Of a DNA stretch of 64,000 nucleotides, positions 8,237-16,828 are shown one piece after another. A program made the position numbers and the translations under genes. The notes under the pieces were generated by a model. It ran no database searches. It was not told the origin of the DNA and was given only the letters and a program-made list of their open reading frames with translations. The stretch covers positions 113,474-177,473 of the forward strand of contig NZ_QMKP01000009.1 of the NCBI RefSeq assembly GCF_003287955.1, read 5' to 3'. Every line of letters begins with the position of its first letter. Position 1 is the first letter of the stretch. The DNA is from Arthrobacter sp. AQ5-06 (GTDB taxonomy: Bacteria > Actinomycetota > Actinomycetes > Actinomycetales > Micrococcaceae).

Positions 8237-9067
8237 CTACTGGTTCATCTTGGCCAGGCGCGCCCTGACCACCATGTAGATGCCGTAGCAGATCAGTCCG
8301 GCGCCAACCGCCGCAAGCAGGTAAACGCCGAAGGGCTGCTCCCGCAGCGCCTTGAGCCCGCCGTCAAGGCCCGTTGATTCCTCCGGGTGCGCGCGCAGTG
8401 TTGCGATCGTGATGAGCAGTCCGGTGAGGAACAGGACAATCCCCTTGGCAACGTACCCCGTCACGCCCAGCACGCTGACGGCGGTGCGGGCCCTGGGATC
8501 CGCAGGCATCCTGAGGTGTTTTTCGAAGGACTTCTTGATGCCACGGATGCCATAGATCACCCCGGTGACGGCAATTCCGACCCCCACCAGGACCAGGAGT
8601 GCCACACCGCCGGGTGACTTCATCACGGTGGCGGTGAAGTCGCTCACGGACTTCTGGTTGTCACCGCCGGAACCGGTTCCCCTGGCAAAGGAGGCAAGCG
8701 TCAGGGCCAAGCCGGCGTACACCACGGCCTGTGCTGCTGCCTGGGCCTTCTTGCCGGCCTTCTTCTTCGTAGGCAGTCCGTTGTAGTCGAAGATGGCATC
8801 GCTGGTCTGCCACAGCGCAAGGGCGGCGCAGGCGGCAAAGCTTGCCCAGAGGAGGAACGGCCCGGCGGGTTGGCTGGCGAGCTCTGACACGGCGCCGCTG
8901 AAGTCGGCGCTTCCGCCGCCGCCCATCGCGAGCCGGATGGCGATGAGGCCTACCAGGAAGTGCAGGACACCGCTGGCTGCGAACCCTGCCCGCGCGAACA
9001 GTTCCAACGTGCGTGAATTAGTGGCATCCTCCGCCGCATCGGCGGCCTGCCTGAGTTCTCTTTTGAT
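8237..9067 (-). CDS. DUF1206 domain membrane protein
   Basis: An integral membrane protein of about 276 residues with three repeated two-helix DUF1206 units: FARAGFAASGVLHFLVGLIA, VVYAGLALTLASFA with VALLVLVGVGIAVTGVIYG, and VTGYVAKGIVLFLTGLLI. Function is unknown. Homologs start just before the KRELRQAADAAEDAT segment. At that place the DNA reads AGAAGGA, 6 nt, then ATC (9067-9065). An ATG is absent there, so either ATC initiates or the protein starts further upstream (in-frame ATG or GTG codons exist between about 9100 and 9232). The stop codon is secure; the start is not. Confidence 0.8.
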   Translation of the reverse strand: MKRELRQAADAAEDATNSRTLELFARAGFAASGVLHFLVGLIAIRLAMGGGGSADFSGAVSELASQPAGPFLLWASFAACAALALWQTSDAIFDYNGLPTKKKAGKKAQAAAQAVVYAGLALTLASFARGTGSGGDNQKSVSDFTATVMKSPGGVALLVLVGVGIAVTGVIYGIRGIKKSFEKHLRMPADPRARTAVSVLGVTGYVAKGIVLFLTGLLITIATLRAHPEESTGLDGGLKALREQPFGVYLLAAVGAGLICYGIYMVVRARLAKMNQ

Positions 9068-9206
9068 GGCGGTTCCTTCTGCCGGCGCCGCAGAGGCGCA
9101 TATTTGTGTGCCCCCTGCACAAGCCCATCGTGCCACGCCAAGCGAGCCGCGAACAGTCCCGAATTTCTCGTGCCGGACCATCCCTAACCTGGTGACTGGC
9201 TCGGGG

Positions 9207-9240
9207 CTCCCGCGATGGGGAGTGTTCCCCATCGCGGGAG
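9207..9240. other. Strong 15-bp hairpin in a divergent promoter region
   Basis: Arms ctcccgcgatgggga (9207-9221) and tccccatcgcgggag (9226-9240) are perfect with a 4-nt loop. They lie between the divergent DUF1206 and WXG-like genes, about 65 nt before the latter. No T-run follows, so an operator or leader hairpin is as likely as a terminator. Confidence 0.55.
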
Positions 9241-9306
9241 ACTTACCGCCGTGCGACGATATGTCCAGCGATAGATCTAACTCTTATTACTGTCCGGGGA
9301 GACACC

Positions 9307-10902
9307 ATGACTTTTTACGGCGCGGACGTCAGCCAGCTGCGCGAGCTGGCGAAGGCCGTTGATAAAGCGGCAGCGCTGCTCAGTAGCCGGGCCAGCTCCC
9401 TGCAGGGCCAGATCCAGTCCGCGCCATGGAAGGGCACCGACGGCGAGCTGTTCCGGCAGGACTGGTCCGGCAACCACCGTCCCAGCCTGGAGCGGGTGGC
9501 ATCCAGCCTCCGCCACAACTCCAAGCTGCTCCTGCAGCACGCAAACGAACAGGAGCAGTCCTCTGCCGAGACCGGCGGCGGGAGTGGTGGCGGTGGGGGG
9601 TCCAGCGCGCTGGACAGGCTCAAGGACCTGGGCAGTCGCGCAATGAACTGGCTGGAGGAACAGGCAGCGAAGGCGGCAGCGGCCGAGGACCACCGCCAGG
9701 AGCTGAAGCAGGGCATGGATGACATGCTCAAGGCCAGCACGGAGGAGCAGGCCAAGTGGTGGGCCGGCCTGTCGGAGGAGGACCGGCAGTACCTAACCGA
9801 AGGTGTGGACGAGGACGGGAGCCCGCTCGCCGCAGACCTCATGAAGATGGACGGCGGCATTCCTGAGTCCGCCCAGGAGCTGGCCAAGACCCATCTGCAG
9901 GAACTCGGCAAGTCGGACATACCTGTCTACACGGAGACCGGCAAAGCCTCCCTTGACGCACGGGTTGCCTGGTTCCATGCCGGCGCGGAGGTAGGCACCG
10001 TGGTGGTGGAGAATGCGGACGGTTCAGCCACCATGAAGGTTTACGGAAACGTGGGCCTGGGAGTGAACGACACCACCGGCACCGCCGGAGTCACGCTGAA
10101 CGGGGAGGCCTCGCGCGAGTACAAGTTCGGCAGCGTCGAAGAGGCCATGGCCGCCCGCAACCAGATGTACACGGATCTCCCGCCGGACAGCGTCGGTGAG
10201 ATCAAGGATGTGGCCGGCAACCCGCCTGGCTACATCCTGAACACCATCAACGATGCTGCGGACGACAACGGCTCCACGGGCCACGACGACAAAGCCAAGG
10301 GAACCCTTTCCCTCGAAGCCGAGGGTGATTCCGGCCCCGCTTCGGGCTCGGCGAAGCTGGATCTCGCCTACGAGCGGAACCTGACGGACGGTACGGCCAC
10401 CGCCAGCGCCGAGGTCTCTGCCCAGGGCAAGCTGAACCTTGACGGCAGGGTGTTCGAGGCCTCGGGGAAGAGCGGCCTGGAAGTCAATCTGGATAAGAAC
10501 GGCAACATGGAATCGATCGCCGTTTCCATGGAGGGCACGCTTGCCACTGGCGCCAGCGCGGGTCCCGACCTCCAGGGCGCCAAGGCTGAGTCCAGCGTGA
10601 CAGTAGGCGCACAGGGCACCGTGAAGATCGATGTCGATTACACCCCGGAGAACGCGGCCGTGATCGACAGCTACATGCGCAATGTGGCGTTGGGAGACAC
10701 GGTCGCGGCCGGCCAAGATGCCGCCAAGCTCTACGAGGCAGGGTCTGCCACCGTCCAGGAGAACCACGTGGTGACAGCGTCCAACGAGTTCGGCATTGAC
10801 CTCAAGGCCGGCGAGGTGGAGGTCAAAACGGAGAACAATGCAACCACCAACGTGTCCACGTACTATAAGGTCCCGAACGACACGAAGCTCGAGAAGCTCT
10901 GA
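9307..10902 (+). CDS. WXG100-like secreted protein with long C-terminal domain
   Basis: A protein of 531 residues. The N-terminal 90 residues form an ESX/WXG100-type helical hairpin (YGADVSQLRELAKAVDKAA, then the WKG turn in SAPWKGTDGELF, then a second helix). A Gly/Ser hinge follows (GGGSGGGGGSS), then helices rich in Glu/Lys, then about 330 residues of Gly/Thr/Ala-rich beta-strand sequence (ADGSATMKVYGNVGLGVND and similar). No signal peptide is present; the WXG module suggests type VII secretion. The tail has no toxin motif I recognise. GGGGAGA precedes ATG 9307. The small gene at 11010 is on the same strand about 107 nt downstream. Confidence 0.8.
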   Translation: MTFYGADVSQLRELAKAVDKAAALLSSRASSLQGQIQSAPWKGTDGELFRQDWSGNHRPSLERVASSLRHNSKLLLQHANEQEQSSAETGGGSGGGGGSSALDRLKDLGSRAMNWLEEQAAKAAAAEDHRQELKQGMDDMLKASTEEQAKWWAGLSEEDRQYLTEGVDEDGSPLAADLMKMDGGIPESAQELAKTHLQELGKSDIPVYTETGKASLDARVAWFHAGAEVGTVVVENADGSATMKVYGNVGLGVNDTTGTAGVTLNGEASREYKFGSVEEAMAARNQMYTDLPPDSVGEIKDVAGNPPGYILNTINDAADDNGSTGHDDKAKGTLSLEAEGDSGPASGSAKLDLAYERNLTDGTATASAEVSAQGKLNLDGRVFEASGKSGLEVNLDKNGNMESIAVSMEGTLATGASAGPDLQGAKAESSVTVGAQGTVKIDVDYTPENAAVIDSYMRNVALGDTVAAGQDAAKLYEAGSATVQENHVVTASNEFGIDLKAGEVEVKTENNATTNVSTYYKVPNDTKLEKL

Positions 10903-11009
10903 CGTCCGTGCCGAACCCATCCCGGAGACCTTTTCCCGCAGTCTTTGCGGCACCATTTTGGGTACTACCGCCAGCCAGGCCGGCCAAGACTTACCGCTAA
11001 GGAGCAACC

Positions 11010-11456
11010 ATGTCAGTGCATATCGAGTCCCCGCTGGGATTCACGGCAGACTTCCCCGAGCACACCCAGGTGCTGGAGGATTCCACAGCCGGGCCCAACA
11101 CCGAGCAGTATGGCCTGCTGGGCGGGGTTCTGGTCACCGTCATCAAGGATGACACCTCGGTCACCGATGCCCCGCAGGCCAACGGGTGGGCACACCTCAT
11201 GTCAGGGTTCTACCTTGAAGACCGCGCAGGGACCCTGCTGACCGAAGGCGAACTGAACCTTCCCGGCAAGTCCTCGTACGCCGTCGTGGTTGGATACACG
11301 GATCACTCGGGTGAGGCCCGAGTCGCGGCAACCGTCGGTGTCTGGGAGAACAACCGGTTTATCGGTGTTGTGGTGCTCTGGCCGTACACGAACCCGGACA
11401 TCGAGCCGCGGCTGGGGATGCTCAAAGAGATCGTCGCCTCCATCAGCGTGAGCTGA
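11010..11456 (+). CDS. Small beta-rich protein downstream of the WXG protein
   Basis: A protein of 148 residues beginning MSVHIESPLGFTADFPEHTQ, with alternating strands and a C-terminal helix (PRLGMLKEIVASISVS). This layout resembles the MOG1/PsbP/DUF1795 fold, in which a short amphipathic start leads into a strand-rich body and a terminal helix of the type LxxMLxEIVASI. Some DUF1795 proteins act as chaperones for secreted effectors. AAGGAG lies 7 nt before ATG. The family assignment is tentative; the pairing with the WXG gene is seen directly. Confidence 0.7.
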   Translation: MSVHIESPLGFTADFPEHTQVLEDSTAGPNTEQYGLLGGVLVTVIKDDTSVTDAPQANGWAHLMSGFYLEDRAGTLLTEGELNLPGKSSYAVVVGYTDHSGEARVAATVGVWENNRFIGVVVLWPYTNPDIEPRLGMLKEIVASISVS

Positions 11457-11477
11457 GCCCTGCCCAGTTTCCGAGGC

Positions 11478-12401
11478 TCAGCGCCGGCGGTAGCAGAGGT
11501 CGAAGATCAGCCGGCCGGCCTCGTGGGCCTTCGCCTCGAAGCTGGTCCGGATCCGGCCTTCGAAGCGTGGCGCCCAGCCGCCCGTTTCATCCACGCCCTC
11601 GTTGGGGCCGGTGTGTGCGGTGCTCACCGGTGCCCGGCCTTCGCGGACGGGCGCGCCGCCCACCAAGGTTTCGACGCCGGATTGCCACACCTGGGTGAGC
11701 GGGCTTTCCGGTCCGTGGCGCTCGCCGGTGTGGAGGTTTTCGAAGTCCGGCGAGTCCGCCAGGACGTCGCGGACATGGACCGCGTAGTTGGACCAGTCAG
11801 TGGCGACCCGCCACAGGCCGCCCTTGGTGAGTGCCCGTGCTGCCAGTGCGGCAAACTCCGGCTGGATGAGGCGGCGTTTGTGGTGCCGTGACTTGTGCCA
11901 GGGATCGGGGAAAAACACCCACAGTTCGCTGACTGAACCTGCCGGCAGCATGGTGGCGAGGACCTCGGGCGCGTTGGCTTCCACCACGCGGACGTTGTTC
12001 AGCCCGCGGCTGTTGATCTTGATAATGGTGTTGGCCAGCCCCGGCGTGTACACCTCCACGGCCAGGAAATCCGTGTCCGGGTTCTCCTCGGCGGCGTGGC
12101 AGATGGCATCGCCCAGCCCCGAACCGATTTCCACGATCAGCGGTGCCTTGCGGCCGAACTCTGCCTCGGCGTCGAACGTGTAGTCCGGGTGGACCGACGT
12201 GTTCGCAATGTGCCGGGGCACGTCCAGCGCCCACCGGTCCGAGTGCTCTTCCCAGGCCGTCTGGCGGCGCCCCTGGAGGCGGGTACCGCGGCGCACAAAG
12301 CTCACCGGCCTGCCGCCGTAAGTGCCGAACGACGCCTGGGTTCCGGGTGTCACCGGGCGCGGGACATGCGGAGGCTGGGGAGATTCTGGGGATTCGCTCA
12401 T
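11478..12401 (-). CDS. trmB: tRNA (guanine-N7-)-methyltransferase TrmB
   Basis: A protein of about 307 residues that methylates G46 in the variable loop of tRNA using S-adenosylmethionine. Visible motifs are the SAM-binding IVEIGSGLGDAICHAA, AVEVYTPGLA, and the family signature FFPDPWHKSRHHKRRL, followed by GGLWRVATDWSNYA. An N-terminal Pro-rich extension of about 30 residues and an insert near residue 265 (VSTAHTGPNEGVDETGG) are actinobacterial features. The start chosen is the ATG before SESPESPQ; GGAAGGG abuts it directly, so the start is less sure than the gene. Confidence 0.95.
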   Translation of the reverse strand: MSESPESPQPPHVPRPVTPGTQASFGTYGGRPVSFVRRGTRLQGRRQTAWEEHSDRWALDVPRHIANTSVHPDYTFDAEAEFGRKAPLIVEIGSGLGDAICHAAEENPDTDFLAVEVYTPGLANTIIKINSRGLNNVRVVEANAPEVLATMLPAGSVSELWVFFPDPWHKSRHHKRRLIQPEFAALAARALTKGGLWRVATDWSNYAVHVRDVLADSPDFENLHTGERHGPESPLTQVWQSGVETLVGGAPVREGRAPVSTAHTGPNEGVDETGGWAPRFEGRIRTSFEAKAHEAGRLIFDLCYRRR

Positions 12402-12420
12402 CCCTTCCAGAATAGAGGAG

Positions 12421-12840
12421 TCAGTCCCGGGCTGGCGTGCGGACAGCCAGGGAGCGCAGTTCCCGCAGGATCTCCAGCTGTTCGTTGTTGATGGTGGTGA
12501 GCCGCTCAATCTCCTCTTTGGCCTTCACATTTGTGTCGTAGTCGTGCTGCGCCATGGCCGCAGCAATGGCATCTTGGCGCTTGGCTGCGATGAGAAGAAT
12601 TGCCCCTTGGAGTCCGGCCAGCATGGACAGGAACAGGTTCAACAGGATGTACGGATACGGGTCCCACGCCTGGGACGCCAGAATCCAGGAGTTCAGGGCA
12701 GCCCACACCATCATGAAAGCTATAAATCCTGCGACGAACCGCCAACTGCCCATGCTGTTGCGCATAACATCGGCGGCGCGTTCGCCCCTGCTCAGGGTTG
12801 CTTTGTGTGCGGCATGCCAAGTCTCTCGCGGTTCGCTCAT
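12421..12840 (-). CDS. DUF1003 family membrane protein
   Basis: A protein of 139 residues. Two transmembrane helices (FVAGFIAFMMVWAALNSWI and PYILLNLFLSMLAGLQGAI) are followed by the DUF1003 signature (ILLIAAKRQDAIAAAMAQHDY). A coiled-coil-like cytoplasmic tail follows (KAKEEIERLTTINNEQLEIL). Function is unknown. It lies just upstream of trmB on the same strand (about 19 nt gap), so the two may be co-transcribed. Confidence 0.88.
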   Translation of the reverse strand: MSEPRETWHAAHKATLSRGERAADVMRNSMGSWRFVAGFIAFMMVWAALNSWILASQAWDPYPYILLNLFLSMLAGLQGAILLIAAKRQDAIAAAMAQHDYDTNVKAKEEIERLTTINNEQLEILRELRSLAVRTPARD

Positions 12841-12949
12841 GCGCCAAGCGTAGGCGCTCCCGCGTTTCCCGCAGCCCCGGCTGACGCGCCGCCCGCCCAC
12901 CCGTCGGGATAAAACTGGCCACGGGCCCGCGTGATGACAGAATGGTCCG

Positions 12950-14263
12950 GTGCCCCGTGCTGACAACGTCGAAGTGCCTGGACTGCTGGTCGACGCCGAA
13001 ATCGACGACATCCCTCCAGCAGCCCCGACGCGCCTTCCGGGCCAATCGGGCAGCGGACCGGAGAGCCCGCGGAGCGGCCGCCGGGCCCTGGCCTACCTGG
13101 GCCTCTGCCTGGTGCTTATCGGGCTGAACCTCCGCACGGTTTTCTCCAGTGTCGCCGCGGTTCTTCCGGAGATCACGTCCGACGCCGGCCTGCCGGGCTG
13201 GGCCGTCGTGGTGCTCACCACCGTGCCCGTCACGCTCCTGGGTGTCTTCGCGCCGCTTGCCCCCGTCCTCGCCCGCCGGTTTGGCGCCGAACGCGTCCTG
13301 CTCGGCGCCCTGGCGGTGCTCACGGCAGGACTGCTGCTGCGGCCCGCGGACATCGGCGGTCTGGTCCCCGGTGCCGGCCACCTCCCAACCCTGCTGGCGG
13401 GAACTGCTGCGTGCGGTGCCGCCATCGCCCTGTGCAACGTGCTGCTGCCCGGGCTGGTGAAGCGCGATTTCCCGCACCGGCTGGGCCTCATGGGCGGGCT
13501 GTACACCACTGCGATCTGCGCCTCGGCCGCCCTCGGAGCCGGCTTTACCTACCCCGTCTTCTCGGCGACGGGGGAGTGGACCTCGGCGCTGTGGTTCTGG
13601 GCGGTCCCTGCCGCCGTCGTACTTTTACTGTTCCTTCCGGTGGCGCTGCGCCAGCACCCCGTCCGGCACCAGTCCGCCAACCTCGGCGTCAACGTCTGGC
13701 GTTCGGCGGTGGCATGGCAGGTGACCATTTTTATGGTGCTGCAGGCCATGATGTCCTTCAGCGTCTTTGCCTGGCTGGCGCCGATCCTGCGCGAACGAGG
13801 CGTGGACGGCGCAACGGCAGGCCTGATGGTTTCCGTTTCGATCGTGCTCCAGATGATGGGCTCGCTGTTTGCCCCGGCGCTGGCGGCGAGGTTCCGTGAC
13901 CAGCGGGCCATCAGTGTGGTGGTGGCGCTGATGACCGGCGGCGGGTTTGCGCTCAGCATCTTCGGACCCCTGGAACTCATCTGGGTGTGGACCGGGTTGC
14001 TGGGATTGGGGCAGGGAAGCCTCACTGCGGTGGCCCTGACCATGATTATGCTGCGGACCCGCGACGGGCACACTGCCGCGCACCTGTCCGGGATGATGCA
14101 GGGCGTGGGCTACGGGTTGGGTTCCACCGGCACGCTGATGGTGGGCCAGCTGCACCAGGCCACGGGATCGTTCACTGCCGCCGGGGTGCTGTTCCTGGTG
14201 GTGGGCTCGCTGGCCGCGGCGTTCGGTTTCCGCGCGGGCCGGAACCGCTACATCGGCGGCTAG
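12950..14263 (+). CDS. MFS transporter, CynX/NimT-type
   Basis: A protein of 437 residues with 12 predicted transmembrane helices and a 45-residue polar N-terminal extension. The first helix and loop (LAYLGLCLVLIGLNLRTVFSS) and the following VLPEI match the CynX/NimT/YycB subgroup of MFS carriers, which move cyanate, nitroimidazoles or other small solutes. The substrate is unknown here. It starts with GTG and stands alone, divergent from the DUF1003 gene. Confidence 0.88.
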   Translation: MPRADNVEVPGLLVDAEIDDIPPAAPTRLPGQSGSGPESPRSGRRALAYLGLCLVLIGLNLRTVFSSVAAVLPEITSDAGLPGWAVVVLTTVPVTLLGVFAPLAPVLARRFGAERVLLGALAVLTAGLLLRPADIGGLVPGAGHLPTLLAGTAACGAAIALCNVLLPGLVKRDFPHRLGLMGGLYTTAICASAALGAGFTYPVFSATGEWTSALWFWAVPAAVVLLLFLPVALRQHPVRHQSANLGVNVWRSAVAWQVTIFMVLQAMMSFSVFAWLAPILRERGVDGATAGLMVSVSIVLQMMGSLFAPALAARFRDQRAISVVVALMTGGGFALSIFGPLELIWVWTGLLGLGQGSLTAVALTMIMLRTRDGHTAAHLSGMMQGVGYGLGSTGTLMVGQLHQATGSFTAAGVLFLVVGSLAAAFGFRAGRNRYIGG

Positions 14264-14483
14264 CAGCCGCACCTGAATTTCGCCCACCCGCAGCCCTCTA
14301 TGCCCCCGGGCTATCTGGAAGCCTGGGCTCAAAAAACTGCCCGCCCTGCGGGTCCGTGAAGTGCCAGGTGTCAATTACTACACGATCGTCATGGGCCAGG
14401 CTGGCGCGCGCGCCGTTGCGGACAGCGTGCAGGCGGCGCTGGCAATCCCGTAGCTCCCGTCCCAGCAACCGGCTCCCTGTTGC
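14264..14483. other. Intergenic stretch with a doubtful minus-strand ORF
   Basis: Between the two MFS genes. A minus-strand frame ending at 14298 reads plausibly over its last 50 residues (LAHDDRVVIDTWHFTDPQGG). Its only ATG lies inside the palindromic repeat, so I do not call a gene. A gene remnant or a short uncharacterised ORF is possible. Confidence 0.35.
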
Positions 14484-14548
14484 TGAGTTTTTGTCCAGAT
14501 AATGCGCCCAGACTGGCTTTGAAGTCGCGTTATCTGGACAAAAACTCA
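14484..14548. repeat. Palindromic intergenic repeat, copy A
   Basis: Arms tgagtttttgtccagataat (from 14484) and its complement at 14526-14548 match at 22 of 23 positions across a 19-nt loop. The 29 bases 14520-14548 recur exactly at 16016-16044. It lies 18 bp before the second MFS gene. The U-rich arms would let it act as a bidirectional terminator. Confidence 0.8.
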
Positions 14549-14565
14549 AGGCCGAAGCTGATACG

Positions 14566-15975
14566 GTGGCGTCCTCAACAACTGATCAGGCTGGTGCCGT
14601 GCGCGATTCCACCCTCCCAACCACAGACCCCACAGCCGGGATCCTGCAGCGACCGTACCTGTGGGTGACCATCGGCGCGTGTGCCCTCGTGTTCCTCGCG
14701 GCGTTCGAATCGCTCGCGGTGACCACCATCATGCCCGTCGTCAGCCGCGAGCTCGACGGCGCCAGCCTATATGCGCTGGCCTTCGCCGGTCCGCTGGCCA
14801 CCGGCGTGATCGGCATGGTGGCGGCCGGAAACTGGTCGGACCGCCGCGGGCCAACCGTCCCGCTGTACGCCTCCGTGGCCCTGTTCGTGCTGGGCCTGAT
14901 CATCGCGGGTACGGCCGCGTCCATGCCCGTGATGGTCACCGGCCGGCTGGTGCAGGGGCTTGGCGGCGGAGCGCTGACTGTTGCGCTCTACGTGGTGGTG
15001 GCCCGCGTCTACCCAGCCGTCCTGCACCCCGGGATCTTCGCTGCCTTCTCCGCCGCATGGGTGATCCCGTCCCTCGTGGGCCCGTTCGCGGCCGGCATCG
15101 TAGCGGAAGTACTGAGCTGGCACTGGGTGTTCCTGGGCGTGGTGGGGTTGGTGGTTCCCGCCGTGGTGATGATTGTTCCGGTGCTCCGCGGCATCGACCG
15201 GCCTTCTGAGCAGTCCGCAGTCCCGCCCTGGGCGCTGGGCCGGCTTGCCTGGGCGGCGCTCGCCGCGCTTGCTGTGCTGGGGCTGAATCTCTCCGCCGGA
15301 GTCACTATCGCGGGCATTCCCGCTGCCCCGGCGCTCCTGGCCGCGGCCGCCGTCGTGATTGCCCTCGTGGCCGTGCGGCCGCTGGTACCCCGTGGAACAC
15401 TGCTCGCGCGCCGCGGCCTGCCCAGCGTGATCCTGACCCGCGGCCTGGCGTCTGCGGCGTTCTTCGGTGCCGAGGTCTACCTGCCGTACCTGCTGATCGA
15501 GGAGTACCAGTTCCCGCCAACGTTCGCCGGACTGGCACTCACGGGAGGCGCGTTGTCGTGGGCAGCCGCTGCCGCCATCCAGGGCCGCCTCGGCACACGG
15601 CTGCAGCACCGGGCGGCGGTGCGCATCGGCTCAGCGCTGGTGCTGGGAGCCATCATCCTCACGTTGGCGACGTCGGCGCTCCACTGGCCTGCCGCCGTCG
15701 CGATTGCCGGCTGGCTCTTCGCCGGCGGCGGCATGGGGCTGCTGTATCCGCGGCTCAGCGTGATGACGCTCGCCATGTCCACCAAGGAAAACGAAGGCTT
15801 CAACAGCTCGGCAATGTCCATTTCGGACTCGCTGGGCGGGGCGCTGGCGCTCGCAGCCACGGGCATCGTGTTCACGGCATTTACGACGACGGCGGAATCG
15901 TTCGCGGGGGTTTTCGCACTGACAGCGGTGGTAGCCGTCGCCGCGGTTGCGGTGGCGCCGCGGGTTTCGCGCTAA
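14566..15975 (+). CDS. MFS transporter, drug-efflux type
   Basis: A protein of 469 residues, GTG start. It has about 14 hydrophobic segments. The first reads LWVTIGACALVFLAAFESLAV, followed by TTIMPVVSREL, typical of DHA2-like exporters. The motif-A-like loop is NWSDRRGPTVPLY, and motif C-like Gly-rich stretches follow (RLVQGLGGGALTVALY). The substrate cannot be assigned. It is flanked on both sides by copies of the palindromic repeat and converges on the methyltransferase gene. Confidence 0.88.
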   Translation: MASSTTDQAGAVRDSTLPTTDPTAGILQRPYLWVTIGACALVFLAAFESLAVTTIMPVVSRELDGASLYALAFAGPLATGVIGMVAAGNWSDRRGPTVPLYASVALFVLGLIIAGTAASMPVMVTGRLVQGLGGGALTVALYVVVARVYPAVLHPGIFAAFSAAWVIPSLVGPFAAGIVAEVLSWHWVFLGVVGLVVPAVVMIVPVLRGIDRPSEQSAVPPWALGRLAWAALAALAVLGLNLSAGVTIAGIPAAPALLAAAAVVIALVAVRPLVPRGTLLARRGLPSVILTRGLASAAFFGAEVYLPYLLIEEYQFPPTFAGLALTGGALSWAAAAAIQGRLGTRLQHRAAVRIGSALVLGAIILTLATSALHWPAAVAIAGWLFAGGGMGLLYPRLSVMTLAMSTKENEGFNSSAMSISDSLGGALALAATGIVFTAFTTTAESFAGVFALTAVVAVAAVAVAPRVSR

Positions 15976-15981
15976 CCCCCG

Positions 15982-16044
15982 GAGTTTTGTCCACATAATC
16001 CGAGTTGCGGGCCCCTGAAGTCGCGTTATCTGGACAAAAACTCA
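15982..16044. repeat. Palindromic intergenic repeat, copy B
   Basis: The left arm (15982-16002) is diverged from that of copy A; the right arm (16022-16044) is identical. It fills the 66-bp gap between convergent genes and its last three bases are the stop codon of the methyltransferase, which suits a bidirectional terminator. Confidence 0.8.
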
Positions 16045-16767
16045 CGCCAGGCGGGTGGCGCGGAGCACGGTGTCGCCGATCATGGCCTCCTCGCCGTCCG
16101 GACCTGAAGCAACGCGCTCCCGCGTGGAGTTGACCTCCACTTGCCATTGCGGCGAGTCCAGGCCGAGCTCCTCCACGAGCTGCGCCGGGGTGTAGAACAT
16201 CTCCGGTTTGGTGTGGTTTCCCCACGGCGGCAGGCGGTCCGGGTGGTGGCCGACGATCAGCAGTGTGCCGCCCGGCCTGACCGCCGCAGCTGCTGTCCGC
16301 AGCGGGCCCTGCCACGCCAGATGCGGCGAATGCAGGAACTGGGAGGACACCAGATCGAAGGTTGCCGTGGGCTGCCACTCCTCCAGATCACACTGCTCCC
16401 AGTGGATGCGGCTGGGAATTTCACCCGCCCCCTCGGCATGCACGCTCTCGCGGGCCAGGGCAGTCTTTTCGTGGACGAGCGCCCGTTCCAGGGCGACGGC
16501 GGAAACGTCGACGGCGGTGACGGTCCAGCCCTGCTGGGCGAGCCAGATGGCGTCGGCACCTTCGCCGCACCCCAAGTCCAGGGCCTTGCCCGGCCTCAGT
16601 CCCGCGCCTTCGCGCAGCAACTGGGGGTTTGGCTTGCCGCTCCAGAATTTCGGCTTGCTCCGGTACCTTTCGTCCCACGCCTCGGCGGCACTGCGCTGCG
16701 GTGCATCCCCACGCCGGGTGTCGCCGTCGTCCGTTGTGTGGTGGTGGTCCGCACCCTGTTGAGTCAT
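16042..16767 (-). CDS. Class I SAM-dependent methyltransferase
   Basis: A protein of 241 residues. Motif I is KALDLGCGEGADAIWLA, motif II WTVTAVDVSAVALERA, and motif IV region FDLVSSQFLHSPH. A typical post-motif GGTLLIVGHHP follows. The start of the domain (AAEAWDERYRSKPKFWSGKPN) resembles tellurite-resistance/thiopurine-type small-molecule methyltransferases. The substrate is unknown. The N-terminal 25 residues are polar and His-rich (DHHHTTDDGD). Confidence 0.88.
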   Translation of the reverse strand: MTQQGADHHHTTDDGDTRRGDAPQRSAAEAWDERYRSKPKFWSGKPNPQLLREGAGLRPGKALDLGCGEGADAIWLAQQGWTVTAVDVSAVALERALVHEKTALARESVHAEGAGEIPSRIHWEQCDLEEWQPTATFDLVSSQFLHSPHLAWQGPLRTAAAAVRPGGTLLIVGHHPDRLPPWGNHTKPEMFYTPAQLVEELGLDSPQWQVEVNSTRERVASGPDGEEAMIGDTVLRATRLA

Positions 16768-16828
16768 GCCTCAAGCCTGCGCCTGCCGGGTCCCCAAAGG
16801 CAACGTCCGCGCCCCCTCCGCCACGTAC

